The notes: generated by a model from the sequence alone, not told the origin. A stretch of 64,000 nt of DNA from Flammeovirgaceae bacterium BBD 1991-12 (GCA_001657315.1 LYSV01000004.1:1-64000); one strand, 5' to 3'. Numbered from the stretch's first letter, positions 16,377-25,365 are shown. Made by a program: numbers and translations.

Positions 16377-18797
16377 TTACTCTGAATAATAGATCCTCTT
16401 CACCCGTTGACTCACATTGGTGAGTATTTCATAAGGTATCGTATCTATTTTATGAGCTAACTCCTGTATAGGTATATTTGATCCAAAGATCTCCACTTCG
16501 TCGCCTTCATTTGCCTCTATTCCAGTGATATCGATCATAGTCATGTCCATGCAAACATTGCCTATGACGGGAGCGCGATGTCCGTTAACCCACACTTCCC
16601 CTGTCGCGTTGCCAAAGCTCCGCAAGAATCCATCTGCATACCCGATGGCTATGGTAGCTATTTGTGCATCCCTGTGGGCTCTGCCTTTTCTGCCATAACC
16701 TATAGTGTCCCCTTTGGTTACATTCTTTATTTGTGATATCACTGTTTTCAAGGTGCCGACGACCTGAAGATCAGCTTGTTTTTGACCGGTAGCTTCAAGC
16801 CCGTACAACCCAATACCAAGCCGGACCATATCAAAATGGTAATCAGGAAATCTCAGTATGCCCGGTGAGTTGAGCAAATGTCTTATCGGCCGGATACTGA
16901 GATCCGACATGATCTGCTCACTCAGCCTTTTAAACACTGCTGCCTGCTGGTGGGAAAATTCGTTATGTGTTTCATCATCTGCTCCGGCCAGATGGCTGAA
17001 AATACTTTTTACCTCCAGGTTTTGGTGATCTTTTAAATACTCAATAAGCCCCGGCACTGTATTGTCATCGAACCCCAGCCTGTGCATGCCCGTGTCCAGT
17101 TTAATATGGATGCCCATGGGATCGTCTCCAGTAAAATCCAGCAGTTGCTCCAAAAGTGAAATGCTGTACACCTCAGGCTCAAGCCGGAAGGCCTTCAGTT
17201 TTTCAAAACTGTCAGAGCTTGGGTTCATGACCATTATGGGTAGTCGTATCCCCTGCTGCCTCAGGGCAACTCCCTCATCTGCATAGGCTACGCCAAGATA
17301 GTCTGCATGATGGTACTGCAGCAGAGTGGCCACCTCAAAACTTCCGCTGCCATAGGCAAAGGCCTTGACCATCGCCATGAGCCTTGTACTGTCCTGTAAT
17401 TGAGAACGGTAGTAGTTAAGATTTTGGGTCAGTGCATCCAGGTTGATCTCCAGCATAGTCCCATGGATCTTTTCCTCCAGCAGTTTTACCAGATGCTCAA
17501 ACCGAAAATTACGTGCTCCCTTTACCAGAATGGTTTCATCCCTGAGCTCCAGATCGCTGAGCTTTTCAATAAGCTCTTCCGTGGTAGCATAAAATACAGA
17601 GCCAACCGGGAATTTGTCATAAAAAGCACTCAGCCCCTTACCCACACCCACAAAGCGCTGCACATTTGAAGTCCTGATAAGTTCGGCTACTTCGGAATAC
17701 AATTGCTCCGGTTTGTTACCTGACTCAAGGATATCTGAAAAAATAACAGACTTCTTCTCGTTCTTGCCCTGATGTTCCAGAAAATCGAGCGCGGTTTGTA
17801 GTCCCGCCAGGTCATTGTTATAGCTGTCATCAATGAGGTAACAGTTATTCACACCTTTTTTCAGCTCCAGCCGCATTTTAATACCACCCAACCGCTGAAG
17901 TCCTTCCTGTATCACGGCAGGATCGGTTTTCAGATAAAGCAGACAAGTGATGCAGTGCATTACATTTTCAAAAGAAGGCCTGTCCCTGAACGGAAGGTCG
18001 AACCACAGCACATTTCCTCTGTGGTCAAGCTTCAGCCGGCCATTGTCCGACCATTCCACTATTCTAAGATCACTTTTTTCGTGCTCCCCCCAGGTAAACC
18101 CCTTATCTTCCAGAGCATGATCAATAAGTGCGTGATCCTTGCAATAGATCACTACCTCACAATCTCCAAAAAGCCTGGCTTTTTCTTCTACTTTTTGCTC
18201 CCACGACGCAAACCCCTCATCATGGGCTGAACCAATGTTACTGAATATGCCCATAGTGGGCTGAATGATCCGTGCCAGCCTTTCCATTTCACCCACTTTT
18301 GAAATACCAGCCTCAAAGATTCCAATTTCATGGTCACTGTTCATAGCCCATACGGATAATGGAACGCCTAGCTGGGAGTTATAGCTTCTGGGGCTTTTTA
18401 CTACATTTTTAACAGAACTCATCAATCTGTACAGCCACTCCTTGATGATCGTTTTTCCATTGCTGCCGGTGATCCCCACTACGGGTATACTGAACGTGGA
18501 CCGGTGATGGCTAACAATATCCTGCAAGGTCGTAAGGGTATTCGGTACCTGAAAAATGGTGGCCTCAGGCGGCAGGCTAACGGCGGATTCTACGATGAAA
18601 TTTCTTATCCCCTTTTGGTAAAGGTCATTAATGTAGCTATGTCCGTCATGGTTGGACCCTTTTATGGCCAGGAAGACACTGCCATTGGAGGTAGTGAATT
18701 TTCTGCTGTCCGTGATAAGGTATTTGATGTCCGTATCATCACCGAATTGAATAAACTTTCCTTCGGTGATCTCCGGCAACTGTTTCAGACGGATCAT
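16377..18797 (-). CDS. murF-alr: Bifunctional UDP-MurNAc-tripeptide:D-Ala-D-Ala ligase / alanine racemase
   Basis: The 806-residue protein is a fusion. Residues about 1-440 are MurF: the ATP loop VGITGSNGKTIIKEWL, the following Mur-ligase motifs (GIFEAGISKVGEM, YLIDDSYNNDLAG) and a C-terminal FVGVGKGL region. Residues about 445-806 are a PLP alanine racemase: INLDALTQNLNYY, the PLP lysine in MVKAFAYGSG, HIKLDTGMHRLGF, VRLGIGLYG and the catalytic Tyr region IAIGYADGFLRSFGN. The two activities make D-Ala and add D-Ala-D-Ala to the peptidoglycan precursor. This fusion is well known in Bacteroidota. Both active sites look intact. Confidence 0.95.
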   Translation of the reverse strand: MIRLKQLPEITEGKFIQFGDDTDIKYLITDSRKFTTSNGSVFLAIKGSNHDGHSYINDLYQKGIRNFIVESAVSLPPEATIFQVPNTLTTLQDIVSHHRSTFSIPVVGITGSNGKTIIKEWLYRLMSSVKNVVKSPRSYNSQLGVPLSVWAMNSDHEIGIFEAGISKVGEMERLARIIQPTMGIFSNIGSAHDEGFASWEQKVEEKARLFGDCEVVIYCKDHALIDHALEDKGFTWGEHEKSDLRIVEWSDNGRLKLDHRGNVLWFDLPFRDRPSFENVMHCITCLLYLKTDPAVIQEGLQRLGGIKMRLELKKGVNNCYLIDDSYNNDLAGLQTALDFLEHQGKNEKKSVIFSDILESGNKPEQLYSEVAELIRTSNVQRFVGVGKGLSAFYDKFPVGSVFYATTEELIEKLSDLELRDETILVKGARNFRFEHLVKLLEEKIHGTMLEINLDALTQNLNYYRSQLQDSTRLMAMVKAFAYGSGSFEVATLLQYHHADYLGVAYADEGVALRQQGIRLPIMVMNPSSDSFEKLKAFRLEPEVYSISLLEQLLDFTGDDPMGIHIKLDTGMHRLGFDDNTVPGLIEYLKDHQNLEVKSIFSHLAGADDETHNEFSHQQAAVFKRLSEQIMSDLSIRPIRHLLNSPGILRFPDYHFDMVRLGIGLYGLEATGQKQADLQVVGTLKTVISQIKNVTKGDTIGYGRKGRAHRDAQIATIAIGYADGFLRSFGNATGEVWVNGHRAPVIGNVCMDMTMIDITGIEANEGDEVEIFGSNIPIQELAHKIDTIPYEILTNVSQRVKRIYYSE

Positions 18798-18907
18798 AGA
18801 TTAAGGTTCAATATTGAATGTTGCATGTTCAAAGTTAAAAATGATTGATCGTTGTATTCCTTCATGACATAACACTTTTACACTCCGCACATTAACACTC
18901 CAACACA

Positions 18908-19777
18908 TTAAATTTCCAACATCATCTCATACTGATCCAACTGATTCCTGAAACCTATGCGCTCAAAAAACCTGATCATATCCTGATATTCATTTGCCAC
19001 ATTCATGATCGTTAATGCCTTATTCCTACTGGACCTGAAGATGTGGTAGATCAGCGCCTTACCTACGCCACGCCGGCGATGTGCAGGGTCGACGGCCAGT
19101 TGACTTATCCTGCCCGGGATGGGCTGATAGATGGCATAACCAACACATTCCAGGCCAAAACGGGCCTCAATTACAGTTTCATTGTCCAGATTCAGGTCTA
19201 TCATAGGGGCCGAGTCCAGAAAAGAGGTTTTGGCTTGCCCGAGGTTTTTGTATCGTTCCCAGTGCGGGGCGGATACCTCGAGGAGATGGTATCCATCCGG
19301 AAGGGATGTGGGTTTAAAATGAGCCTCCAGTTTGTAGCATCTGTAGTAGTCGGATTTTTTAAAGCCAATGTTCTCATAGGCTTTTATGGCCTTCACATTG
19401 CCCACCAGCACCTCCAGAACACATTGTTGCACACCGGAATGCTCGAATTTCGGAAGTAAATAATCGTACATATTCGTTACCAGCCTGTGACCTCTGAACC
19501 CAGGGCGAACTCCGGTACCACCATTATAAGCTGTCTTAAGACCATTGTAGTTATTTACCGTCGTATAAACAAAGCCCACCAGCCCGTTGCCATGATTGAA
19601 GGCCCCGGCTGACAATTTAAAATCCAACCTCAGCTTATGGACGAATTTTTTCGCAAATTCATCTCTGGTAAGGCGAAAAGGTATCTCATAATCGGAGAAT
19701 GAATCCAGAAATGTAAGATACATATCCGTTATTAGCTCCGGCTCCAGCTCTTTGATCGTAAAAGGTCTCTCTTCCAT
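18908..19777 (-). CDS. Tandem GNAT-type acetyltransferase
   Basis: The protein has 289 residues with two GNAT-like halves. The first (about 1-145) has LVGFVYTTVNN, the acetyl-CoA loop region GVRPGFRGHRLVTNMYDYLL and CVLEVLVGNVKAIKAYENIG. The second (about 155-289) has ARFGLECVGYAIYQPIPG, a second acetyl-CoA loop VDPAHRRRGVGKALIYHI and NEYQDMIRFFERIGFRNQ. Both keep the R/Q-x-x-G-x-G/A-like loop, so either could be active. Substrate unknown. The gene lies 110 bp upstream of murF-alr on the same strand. Confidence 0.9.
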   Translation of the reverse strand: MEERPFTIKELEPELITDMYLTFLDSFSDYEIPFRLTRDEFAKKFVHKLRLDFKLSAGAFNHGNGLVGFVYTTVNNYNGLKTAYNGGTGVRPGFRGHRLVTNMYDYLLPKFEHSGVQQCVLEVLVGNVKAIKAYENIGFKKSDYYRCYKLEAHFKPTSLPDGYHLLEVSAPHWERYKNLGQAKTSFLDSAPMIDLNLDNETVIEARFGLECVGYAIYQPIPGRISQLAVDPAHRRRGVGKALIYHIFRSSRNKALTIMNVANEYQDMIRFFERIGFRNQLDQYEMMLEI

Positions 19778-19953
19778 TATTTACAACTTACATCTTACCT
19801 GCCTTAAAACCCCCTTTTATAGGAGTAATTCAGATCGTGACCCCGGGTTCACACCAATTTTTATTTAAATATCAAAATAATGGTACATCAAACGAAGCTA
19901 CCAGAAACAATTTGATTAATTATGCGTATATTAGATACCCCGCAGAACAGGTC

Positions 19954-20382
19954 ATGCAATATAACTATTCACATATATTGTTTTTTGTCATATTTTCAGG
20001 GTGCTTATTTTGTACGGACATTTCTTACGCGCAGGAATCGGATTACCTTTATGAAGATGGCGTGGTGGACGAAAAAACAAAGGACCCTACCATAGTCCTT
20101 CCCGATGATCACTTTATCGAAAAGGAACGATCTTCGAAAAAGACAGACAATACCACAGAAGAAAAAAGACAAAAGCCTGCTTTGAAAACATCTCCTGCAA
20201 CAGAAGTAGTTACAAAGCAACCAGTTCAGACCGTTCAGTCTCCTCAGGAAGGTAGTGAAAGTAACACCATGTCGAATCCTGCTGACGTAGGAACACCTGA
20301 GGATGTGGACTCTCCCCTCTCGTTCAACTTTCTTTACTACATCATTCAGAAATTCAAGTTTTCTGACGTCATTGATGAATAA
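19954..20382 (+). CDS. Small secreted acidic protein, unknown
   Basis: From ATG 19954 the protein has 142 residues with a clear signal peptide (YSHILFFVIFSGCLFCTDIS, cut near YAQES). The mature part is acidic and Thr/Ser/Pro/Gln-rich, probably disordered, and ends in a more ordered FNFLYYIIQKFKFSDVIDE. The open frame extends upstream to 19837, but that part has no start signal and would hide the signal peptide, so it is excluded. No family recognised. Confidence 0.6.
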   Translation: MQYNYSHILFFVIFSGCLFCTDISYAQESDYLYEDGVVDEKTKDPTIVLPDDHFIEKERSSKKTDNTTEEKRQKPALKTSPATEVVTKQPVQTVQSPQEGSESNTMSNPADVGTPEDVDSPLSFNFLYYIIQKFKFSDVIDE

Positions 20383-20451
20383 AAGAAAGGCCGGATACTA
20401 AGCATCCTTCGCAAAAGAATTGTTGTATTTTATGAATAATTTCCCAATATA

Positions 20452-20466
20452 TGCAACTTTGTTGCA
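20452..20466. promoter_or_regulatory. Palindromic operator candidate before the receptor gene (Fur-family, perhaps Zur)
   Basis: TGCAAC-TTT-GTTGCA is a perfect 6-3-6 palindrome ending 3 nt before the ATG at 20470. The same arms recur twice before the lipoprotein gene at 22967. Confidence 0.7.
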
Positions 20467-20469
20467 ATT

Positions 20470-22896
20470 ATGGTTCTTTTCCGTTTTATCCTGTGTGCGG
20501 TCCTGAGTGTGGGTACATCTTTCATAGCATTTGCCCAAAATAACAAGACATGTGCTGACGATTGTAACTGCACCATTTCGGGGGATATTATTGATGCTGC
20601 CACAGAAGAGCCAATTCCGTTTGCTGCCGTCAAAGTGATCAACACTCAGATTGGATCATTTTCAGACGAAAATGGTCATTTTGAGATCAGAAACCTGTGC
20701 AGTACGGAAGTGGATATTGAGATATCCCATGTAGGATACAAGATAGTAGTGCATCATCACGATATATACCATCCACGGTTACAGGTTCGGCTGGCTTCCG
20801 ATGATATCATACTGGAAAGCATCATTGTGGAGGGTGAAACTGTGGGGGCAGGGTTTTCATCCATGTCCCAGACACAACTGGACAGCAGAACACTCTCCGA
20901 GACCAGAAATCAGTCATTCGGGGATGTAGCCGGCAGAATAGCTGGTGTAGGGACGCTGAAAACAGGGCAGAATATAGTCAAACCGGTTATCCACGGTTTG
21001 CATAGTAATCGTATACTGATCATCAACAATGGTGTGCGGCATGAGTTCCAGAACTGGGGTACGGATCATGCTCCCGAGATAGATCCTTCCCTTATCGATT
21101 ATCTGCAGGTGATCAAAGGGGCCGCTACCGTACGGTATGGCCCTGATGCTCTTGGCGGAGTTATCCTCATTGACGCTCCTTCCATGAAGCTACATGAGGA
21201 CCTGAATGGGAAAATTGCAGTGACCGGGCAGTCCAACGGACGTTCCGGTGAGGCATCCATCGAACTGCATAAGGGGTATGACCGTACGGCATTCATGCTC
21301 CAGGCTTCAGGTTTGCAACAGGGAGATCTGCGTGCACCCGATTACCACCTCACCAATACCGGTAAAAAAGAATGGAGTGCTGCTTTTGGAGCAAAATATC
21401 ACTGGCCCGCGTTCGATCTTAATTTTTACTACTCTCGGTTTGATCAGGAGCTGGGTTTACTACGGTCTTCGGTAAATGGCAGCCTGAGCGATCTGCTACG
21501 ATCCATGGAAAGTGACGTGCCACCGGATACCCAGGCGTTTGGGTATGAGATACGGGAGCCTAAGCAACAGGTAGCGCATGATCTGTTTAAGATCTCAGGT
21601 CAATGGAACGGTAAAGATCAGTCCCTGAATGTACAATATGCCTTTCAGAAGAATGACCGGCAGGAATTTGACCTGAGAAGAGGATCAGCGCCTTCCATCA
21701 ATCTTGAACTGTTCAGCCACTCGCTGGATGTGGACTGGCAGCATCCAAAGCTGGGAAACTGGGAAGGGAGCATGGGCTTTCAGAGTATTTATCAGGACAA
21801 TAACAATATAGAAGGCACCAATACGGTACCCTTCATCCCCAACTACAATACCTCCAGAATAGGTTTTTATCTCATTGAGGCCAATGAGCTGAATGAAAGC
21901 ACCAGTGTGGAATTGGGAGTACGTTATGATTACCAGCACTCCTCCATACGTGGGAGACAGCCCAATAATGATATCTACAGCAATGAACTGACCTTTCAGA
22001 ATGCTACAGCTACCATAGGTCTTGTGAAAAAACTGGGTTCGGCCACGTTAAGAACAAACGTTGGCAGCGCATGGAGGCCTCCCAACATTTCAGAATTGTA
22101 TAGCTTCGGAAGGCACAGGTCTGCCTTTGAATATGGGATCTGGAGGTATGTTGTCAATGAAACAGGCCGTGTTAATACCCGTGGCGTCATTCTGACAGAA
22201 AGGGAGAGGGACGCCCCTCCTGAAATGGGTCTTAAATGGGTAAGCAGCTATCATCTAAAGAAAAAGAACTGGGATGCAGAGATCACCGCCTACATCAATT
22301 ATCTGCAAAACTATTTCTTTTCACGCCCCTTTGGCATCACCAATACGGTAAGAGGTGCTTATCCCTTTTTTATTTATGATCAAAGTGATGCTGTATTTAC
22401 CGGTATCGATGCAAGCACCATAATTAAACACGATACCCGGTGGAGATCAGCGGTGAGAGGCAGCTACCTGTATGCGAGGGATATTGAAAATGACGACTAT
22501 TTTATTGGGCTGCCCCCCATGAACCTATCTTACGAGATCCGGTACAATCATGGAAGATGGGGTAGTTTTAAGGGCACAGAGCTCGCGTTGGGGTTGGATT
22601 ATAACTTTCGACAGTTCCACGCCCCGCGTACAGTAACCATACGGGAGATACTTGACGCTGCTCAAAATGATCAGAACATTTTTGAAATGGATGATTCCAA
22701 TTTCGACTTTCAGGATCCCCCTGAAGGTTATCTGCTGATCAACTTTACGGCACGGACGAACTACAGAGCATTTGATTTTCTTTTCACCGTAGAAAATCTT
22801 CTGAACACGAGCTATAGAAACTACACGGACAGGTTTCGTTATTTTGCGGATGACCTGGGAATAAACTTCAGGCTGAGCCTTTCATATAATTTTTAA
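20470..22896 (+). CDS. TonB-dependent outer-membrane receptor, likely metal uptake
   Basis: The protein has 808 residues: signal peptide (LFRFILCAVLSVGTSFIAFA), a Cys-rich start of the mature protein (CADDCNC), a CarboxypepD-like domain (about 35-115, SGDIIDAATEEPIPFAAVKV), a plug domain (about 125-250, DVAGRIAGVGTLKTGQNIVK, GVRHEFQNWGTDHAPEID, GAATVRYGPDALGGVILID) and a long beta-barrel ending in FRLSLSYNF. It imports a ligand using TonB energy. The plug motif with HGLHSNRILIINNGVRHEFQ resembles receptors for metal ions or metallophores rather than glycans, and no SusD gene is present. The flanking GCAAC palindromes suggest control by a Fur-family repressor, possibly zinc-responsive. It forms a unit with the lipoprotein at 22967. 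Confidence 0.92.
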   Translation: MVLFRFILCAVLSVGTSFIAFAQNNKTCADDCNCTISGDIIDAATEEPIPFAAVKVINTQIGSFSDENGHFEIRNLCSTEVDIEISHVGYKIVVHHHDIYHPRLQVRLASDDIILESIIVEGETVGAGFSSMSQTQLDSRTLSETRNQSFGDVAGRIAGVGTLKTGQNIVKPVIHGLHSNRILIINNGVRHEFQNWGTDHAPEIDPSLIDYLQVIKGAATVRYGPDALGGVILIDAPSMKLHEDLNGKIAVTGQSNGRSGEASIELHKGYDRTAFMLQASGLQQGDLRAPDYHLTNTGKKEWSAAFGAKYHWPAFDLNFYYSRFDQELGLLRSSVNGSLSDLLRSMESDVPPDTQAFGYEIREPKQQVAHDLFKISGQWNGKDQSLNVQYAFQKNDRQEFDLRRGSAPSINLELFSHSLDVDWQHPKLGNWEGSMGFQSIYQDNNNIEGTNTVPFIPNYNTSRIGFYLIEANELNESTSVELGVRYDYQHSSIRGRQPNNDIYSNELTFQNATATIGLVKKLGSATLRTNVGSAWRPPNISELYSFGRHRSAFEYGIWRYVVNETGRVNTRGVILTERERDAPPEMGLKWVSSYHLKKKNWDAEITAYINYLQNYFFSRPFGITNTVRGAYPFFIYDQSDAVFTGIDASTIIKHDTRWRSAVRGSYLYARDIENDDYFIGLPPMNLSYEIRYNHGRWGSFKGTELALGLDYNFRQFHAPRTVTIREILDAAQNDQNIFEMDDSNFDFQDPPEGYLLINFTARTNYRAFDFLFTVENLLNTSYRNYTDRFRYFADDLGINFRLSLSYNF

Positions 22897-22905
22897 CCAT
22901 TCTTT

Positions 22906-22949
22906 TTGCAACACTGTTGCGATTTATTATTATTGCAACGTTGTTGCAA
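22906..22949. promoter_or_regulatory. Two palindromic operator candidates before the lipoprotein gene
   Basis: TTGCAAC-ACT-GTTGCGA (22906-22922, one mismatch) and TTGCAAC-GTT-GTTGCAA (22933-22949, perfect 7-3-7) lie 27 bp centre to centre, 18 bp ahead of ATG 22967. They match the site at 20452 and imply a promoter in this 70-bp gap. Confidence 0.75.
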
Positions 22950-22966
22950 GCTATTTAACCACTGAT

Positions 22967-23632
22967 ATGAAAAAACTATTTTATCTAACAAGTCTGTGTC
23001 TTTCGGCAAGTCTTTTGGTATTTACGGGATGTGATGATGATGATCCTCCACCAGCGGAAAACGAAGAGGAGGTGATCGATCTTGTAAGGCTGTCTTTTAC
23101 TGAGGCGGGTTCAACCACACCCATTGTGGTGGCAGCCACGGATGACGATGGCGAAGGTCCGAATGATTTCGTTCCTGAAGTGATCAACCTTAAGGAAAAT
23201 ACTACCTACACTCTCAGAATAGAGGTACGTAACGAAGAGGAAGGCGAAAATGTCACGGAGGAAATTCAAAATGAAGCTACGGCCCATCAATTCTTTTTTG
23301 CCTGGACCGGTCAGATCTTCACACAGCCCACCGGACTCGGCAATTATGCGGATGATGGTGGCTTAGGACCGTTTGGAAATGTGAATGGTCTTGTACAGTA
23401 TACGGATGATGAGCTGGATTACCAGAGTGAGCCGGATGATGACGGAGTAGCGCCCAGGGATAATGTACCTGTTGGTCTGGAAACGGTATGGGAAACTGCA
23501 TCGGCAACTACCGAAGCTGAAATATTCAGGGTAGTGTTGAAACATCAGCCTGGTGTGAAAACCGCCACCACCAATTCGAACGATGGTGATACGGATATAG
23601 ACATCCCCTTTACTATCAATATTACTCAGTAG
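22967..23632 (+). CDS. Surface-type lipoprotein partner of the metal receptor
   Basis: The protein has 221 residues: lipoprotein signal (YLTSLCLSASLLVFTGC) followed by CDDDDPPP, the Cys-plus-acidic pattern associated with export to the cell surface in Bacteroidota. The mature domain is beta-rich and acidic, with VRLSFTEAGSTTPIVVAATD, DDGEGPNDFVPEVINLKENT, ITEEI-like VTEEIQNEATAHQFFFAW and a C-terminal DIDIPFTINITQ. I recognise this as a Bacteroidota family often found beside TonB-dependent receptors and annotated loosely as a periplasmic-binding-fold protein. A ligand-capture role is inference. The TAG stop lies inside the first unit of a tandem 15-nt repeat. Confidence 0.85.
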   Translation: MKKLFYLTSLCLSASLLVFTGCDDDDPPPAENEEEVIDLVRLSFTEAGSTTPIVVAATDDDGEGPNDFVPEVINLKENTTYTLRIEVRNEEEGENVTEEIQNEATAHQFFFAWTGQIFTQPTGLGNYADDGGLGPFGNVNGLVQYTDDELDYQSEPDDDGVAPRDNVPVGLETVWETASATTEAEIFRVVLKHQPGVKTATTNSNDGDTDIDIPFTINITQ

Positions 23633-23656
23633 TCATAAGATCAGTAGCCATAAGAT
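23627..23656 (+). repeat. Tandem 15-nt repeat over a stop codon
   Basis: CAGTAGTCATAAGAT (23627-23641) is followed directly by CAGTAGCCATAAGAT (23642-23656). The TAG at 23630-23632 is the lipoprotein stop. Confidence 0.8.
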
Positions 23657-23673
23657 AATGCTCATCTAAAAAA

Positions 23674-23727
23674 TGGGTTTAGGTTGAACGTTATCGGTAA
23701 AGCCGCTCTCACAAGAGCGGTTTTTCT
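23674..23727 (+). terminator. Repeated hairpin element, copy A (terminator)
   Basis: A 22-nt leader (23674-23695, containing GGGTTTAGGTTGAACGTTAT) leads into CCGCTCT-CACA-AGAGCGG (23703-23720) and TTTTT. It should terminate the receptor/lipoprotein transcript. The leader recurs in copy B 216 bp away. Confidence 0.85.
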
Positions 23728-23889
23728 ATATATGCACAGGCAACCTGCTGAAATAGAGCCAGAAATGAAACTACGGAGGACGGCCTCTCGTATAATACAA
23801 TAACAACCTATGCGAATACAGTGATGCGCGGAGGTGGGTTAAACTAATATACCAGAATTTTTCAAGAGCGCTGATAACGTCTTCCAATT

Positions 23890-23946
23890 TGGGTTTAGGT
23901 TGAATGTTATCAGAGAAGCCACTCCTTAGGGGTGGCTTCTTATTTT
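23890..23946 (+). terminator. Repeated hairpin element, copy B
   Basis: The leader at 23890-23911 matches copy A at 21 of 22 bases. The hairpin differs in sequence: AGAAGCCACTCC (23914-23925), loop TTA, GGGGTGGCTTCT (23929-23940), then TATTTTA. No gene lies between copies A and B, so this is not an ordinary end-of-operon site. Confidence 0.7.
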
Positions 23947-23968
23947 ATAGGTATGAGGCAATGAGCGA

Positions 23969-24697
23969 CTATGCTTTGGCAAGAAATTTCTCAAGTTCCT
24001 TCAGTTTGATCCGCCCTTCATAAAAGGCCTTGCCAAAGATCACGGCAAATACTCCCATTTCATTTAACCTGTCAATATCCCCTACATTACGTACTCCGCC
24101 ACTGGCCAGTACGCAGATATCAGGAAATTTATCTATGATCTGCTGATAAAGCTCAAAGGCGGGCCCTTCCAACGTTCCTTCACGGGAGATATCTGTAGTT
24201 TTGACATACTTCAGTCCTCTTGAATAGAAATAGTCAATATGCTCGAAAATGTCAATATCGGTATTCTTTACCCATCCCCGGATGGCGATCTTATTATCCA
24301 GAGCATCGGCCCCAAGGGTGATCTTTTCACGGCCATAGGATATGATCCATGAGGCAAACAGTTCCTTACGGCTTACGGTTACGCTGGAAGCAGTAATGTA
24401 ACTCGCTCCATACTCATAGGCCTTGCTGATATCTCCGTCAGTGTGAATCCCCCCTGTAAAATCTACCTTCAAACCCGTGTGCCCCGCTATGGCTTCAAGT
24501 ATATGGTAATTGACGGGCTGACCTCTTCTGGCACCATCCAGATCCACCAGATGCACTACCTCTATGCCGTGATCTTCAAAGTTTTTGGCCAGATCCACCG
24601 GGCTTTCATCATAGACCTTTTCCTCTGCAAAATTCCCTTGCCTCAAACGAATAATCTTACCATTGCTAATAGCAATAGAGGGTATAATCTGGATCAT
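23969..24697 (-). CDS. hisA: Phosphoribosylformimino-AICAR ribotide isomerase
   Basis: The protein has 242 residues from ATG 24697 (a TTG at 24703 is also in frame). It is a TIM barrel of normal HisA length: IIPSIAISNGKIIRLRQG with an early catalytic-type region, VVHLVDLDGARRGQPVN, VDFTGGIHTDGD, TTDISREGTLEGP with the second catalytic Asp, and VLASGGVRNVGDIDRL and VIFGKAFYEG for phosphate binding. The first-strand Asp usual in HisA (for example PAIDL) is replaced by Ser-Ile-Ala in PSIAIS, which deserves attention. It catalyses the fourth step of histidine synthesis. No other his gene is visible beside it, unlike the usual operon. Confidence 0.9.
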   Translation of the reverse strand: MIQIIPSIAISNGKIIRLRQGNFAEEKVYDESPVDLAKNFEDHGIEVVHLVDLDGARRGQPVNYHILEAIAGHTGLKVDFTGGIHTDGDISKAYEYGASYITASSVTVSRKELFASWIISYGREKITLGADALDNKIAIRGWVKNTDIDIFEHIDYFYSRGLKYVKTTDISREGTLEGPAFELYQQIIDKFPDICVLASGGVRNVGDIDRLNEMGVFAVIFGKAFYEGRIKLKELEKFLAKA

Positions 24698-25365
24698 ACT
24701 CAAGGTAGCGGTTAGTTGGTTTTAGTGTTGTATTTTACCGTACAGACGTGACTTTTGATATTCCTGTAGCGCCTCCCTGGTGAACCTGTTAAAATACTAA
24801 AACTATTGCAGAATTACAAGGTAGCATTCGTTATGTAAAACTGAGTTCCCATTAAAAAAAGGTGACGATGTATACAGGGTAATTCCATCTGAATTTAATT
24901 ATTTCCTTGCTGCTACCCTACTACACAATACGCACGGTCGTTACCTCAATATAACCCTGGAAACCCTTGCAGCAATCGGTAGGTTTCTGTGTCCATGAAA
25001 GCCGGTAATATGCTGAAAAAGAAGATAACGCGGTCAGTTGCATGGGTATGACTCTGTATTTCAGATATCCGCGATGAGAAAAGAAACTGACTATCTTCGT
25101 TTATCTCAGTTTAACACCTTTTTGTACCGCTTAACCCAAAATTGAATATTCAGGCGTTGATTAACGTTAAATTCAGTAAATATCAAAGGCCAACGGGCAG
25201 AAGTAAATTCAAAATAATAAGTCAGAAACCTGAAATAAACAGATCCAGAATAACAACAGTCAAAAAAAGAGCTTCAGGCCGACCTGAAGCTCTTTTTTTA
25301 TTATCTGAATTGGGATGTCATAAAGAGAATTCTTTTACTAATTTTAACCCCTTGTTTTTCAGCGT
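24698..25365. other. Long intergenic stretch before lysA
   Basis: The 670-bp gap between hisA and lysA holds no supported ORF. A strong hairpin terminator lies at 25266-25298. The rest shows no tRNA or repeat that I can recognise; promoters for both flanking genes and possibly a small RNA ending at the terminator belong here. Confidence 0.6.
25264..25298. terminator. Strong terminator ahead of lysA with no gene before it
   Basis: AAAGAGCTTCAGG (25266-25278), loop CCGA, CCTGAAGCTCTTT (25283-25295), then more T on the plus strand and a T tract on the minus strand as well. A 13-bp perfect stem is strong in both directions. On the plus strand it ends 68 bp before lysA, so it could end a small RNA or attenuate lysA. 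Confidence 0.85.

Noticed and set aside
20470-23632. SusC/SusD glycan-uptake pair
   Set aside because: The lipoprotein is short, beta-rich and not SusD-like, and no glycoside hydrolase is nearby.
24698-25260. A tRNA or riboswitch ahead of lysA
   Set aside because: No cloverleaf or known lysine-riboswitch features could be made out by eye.
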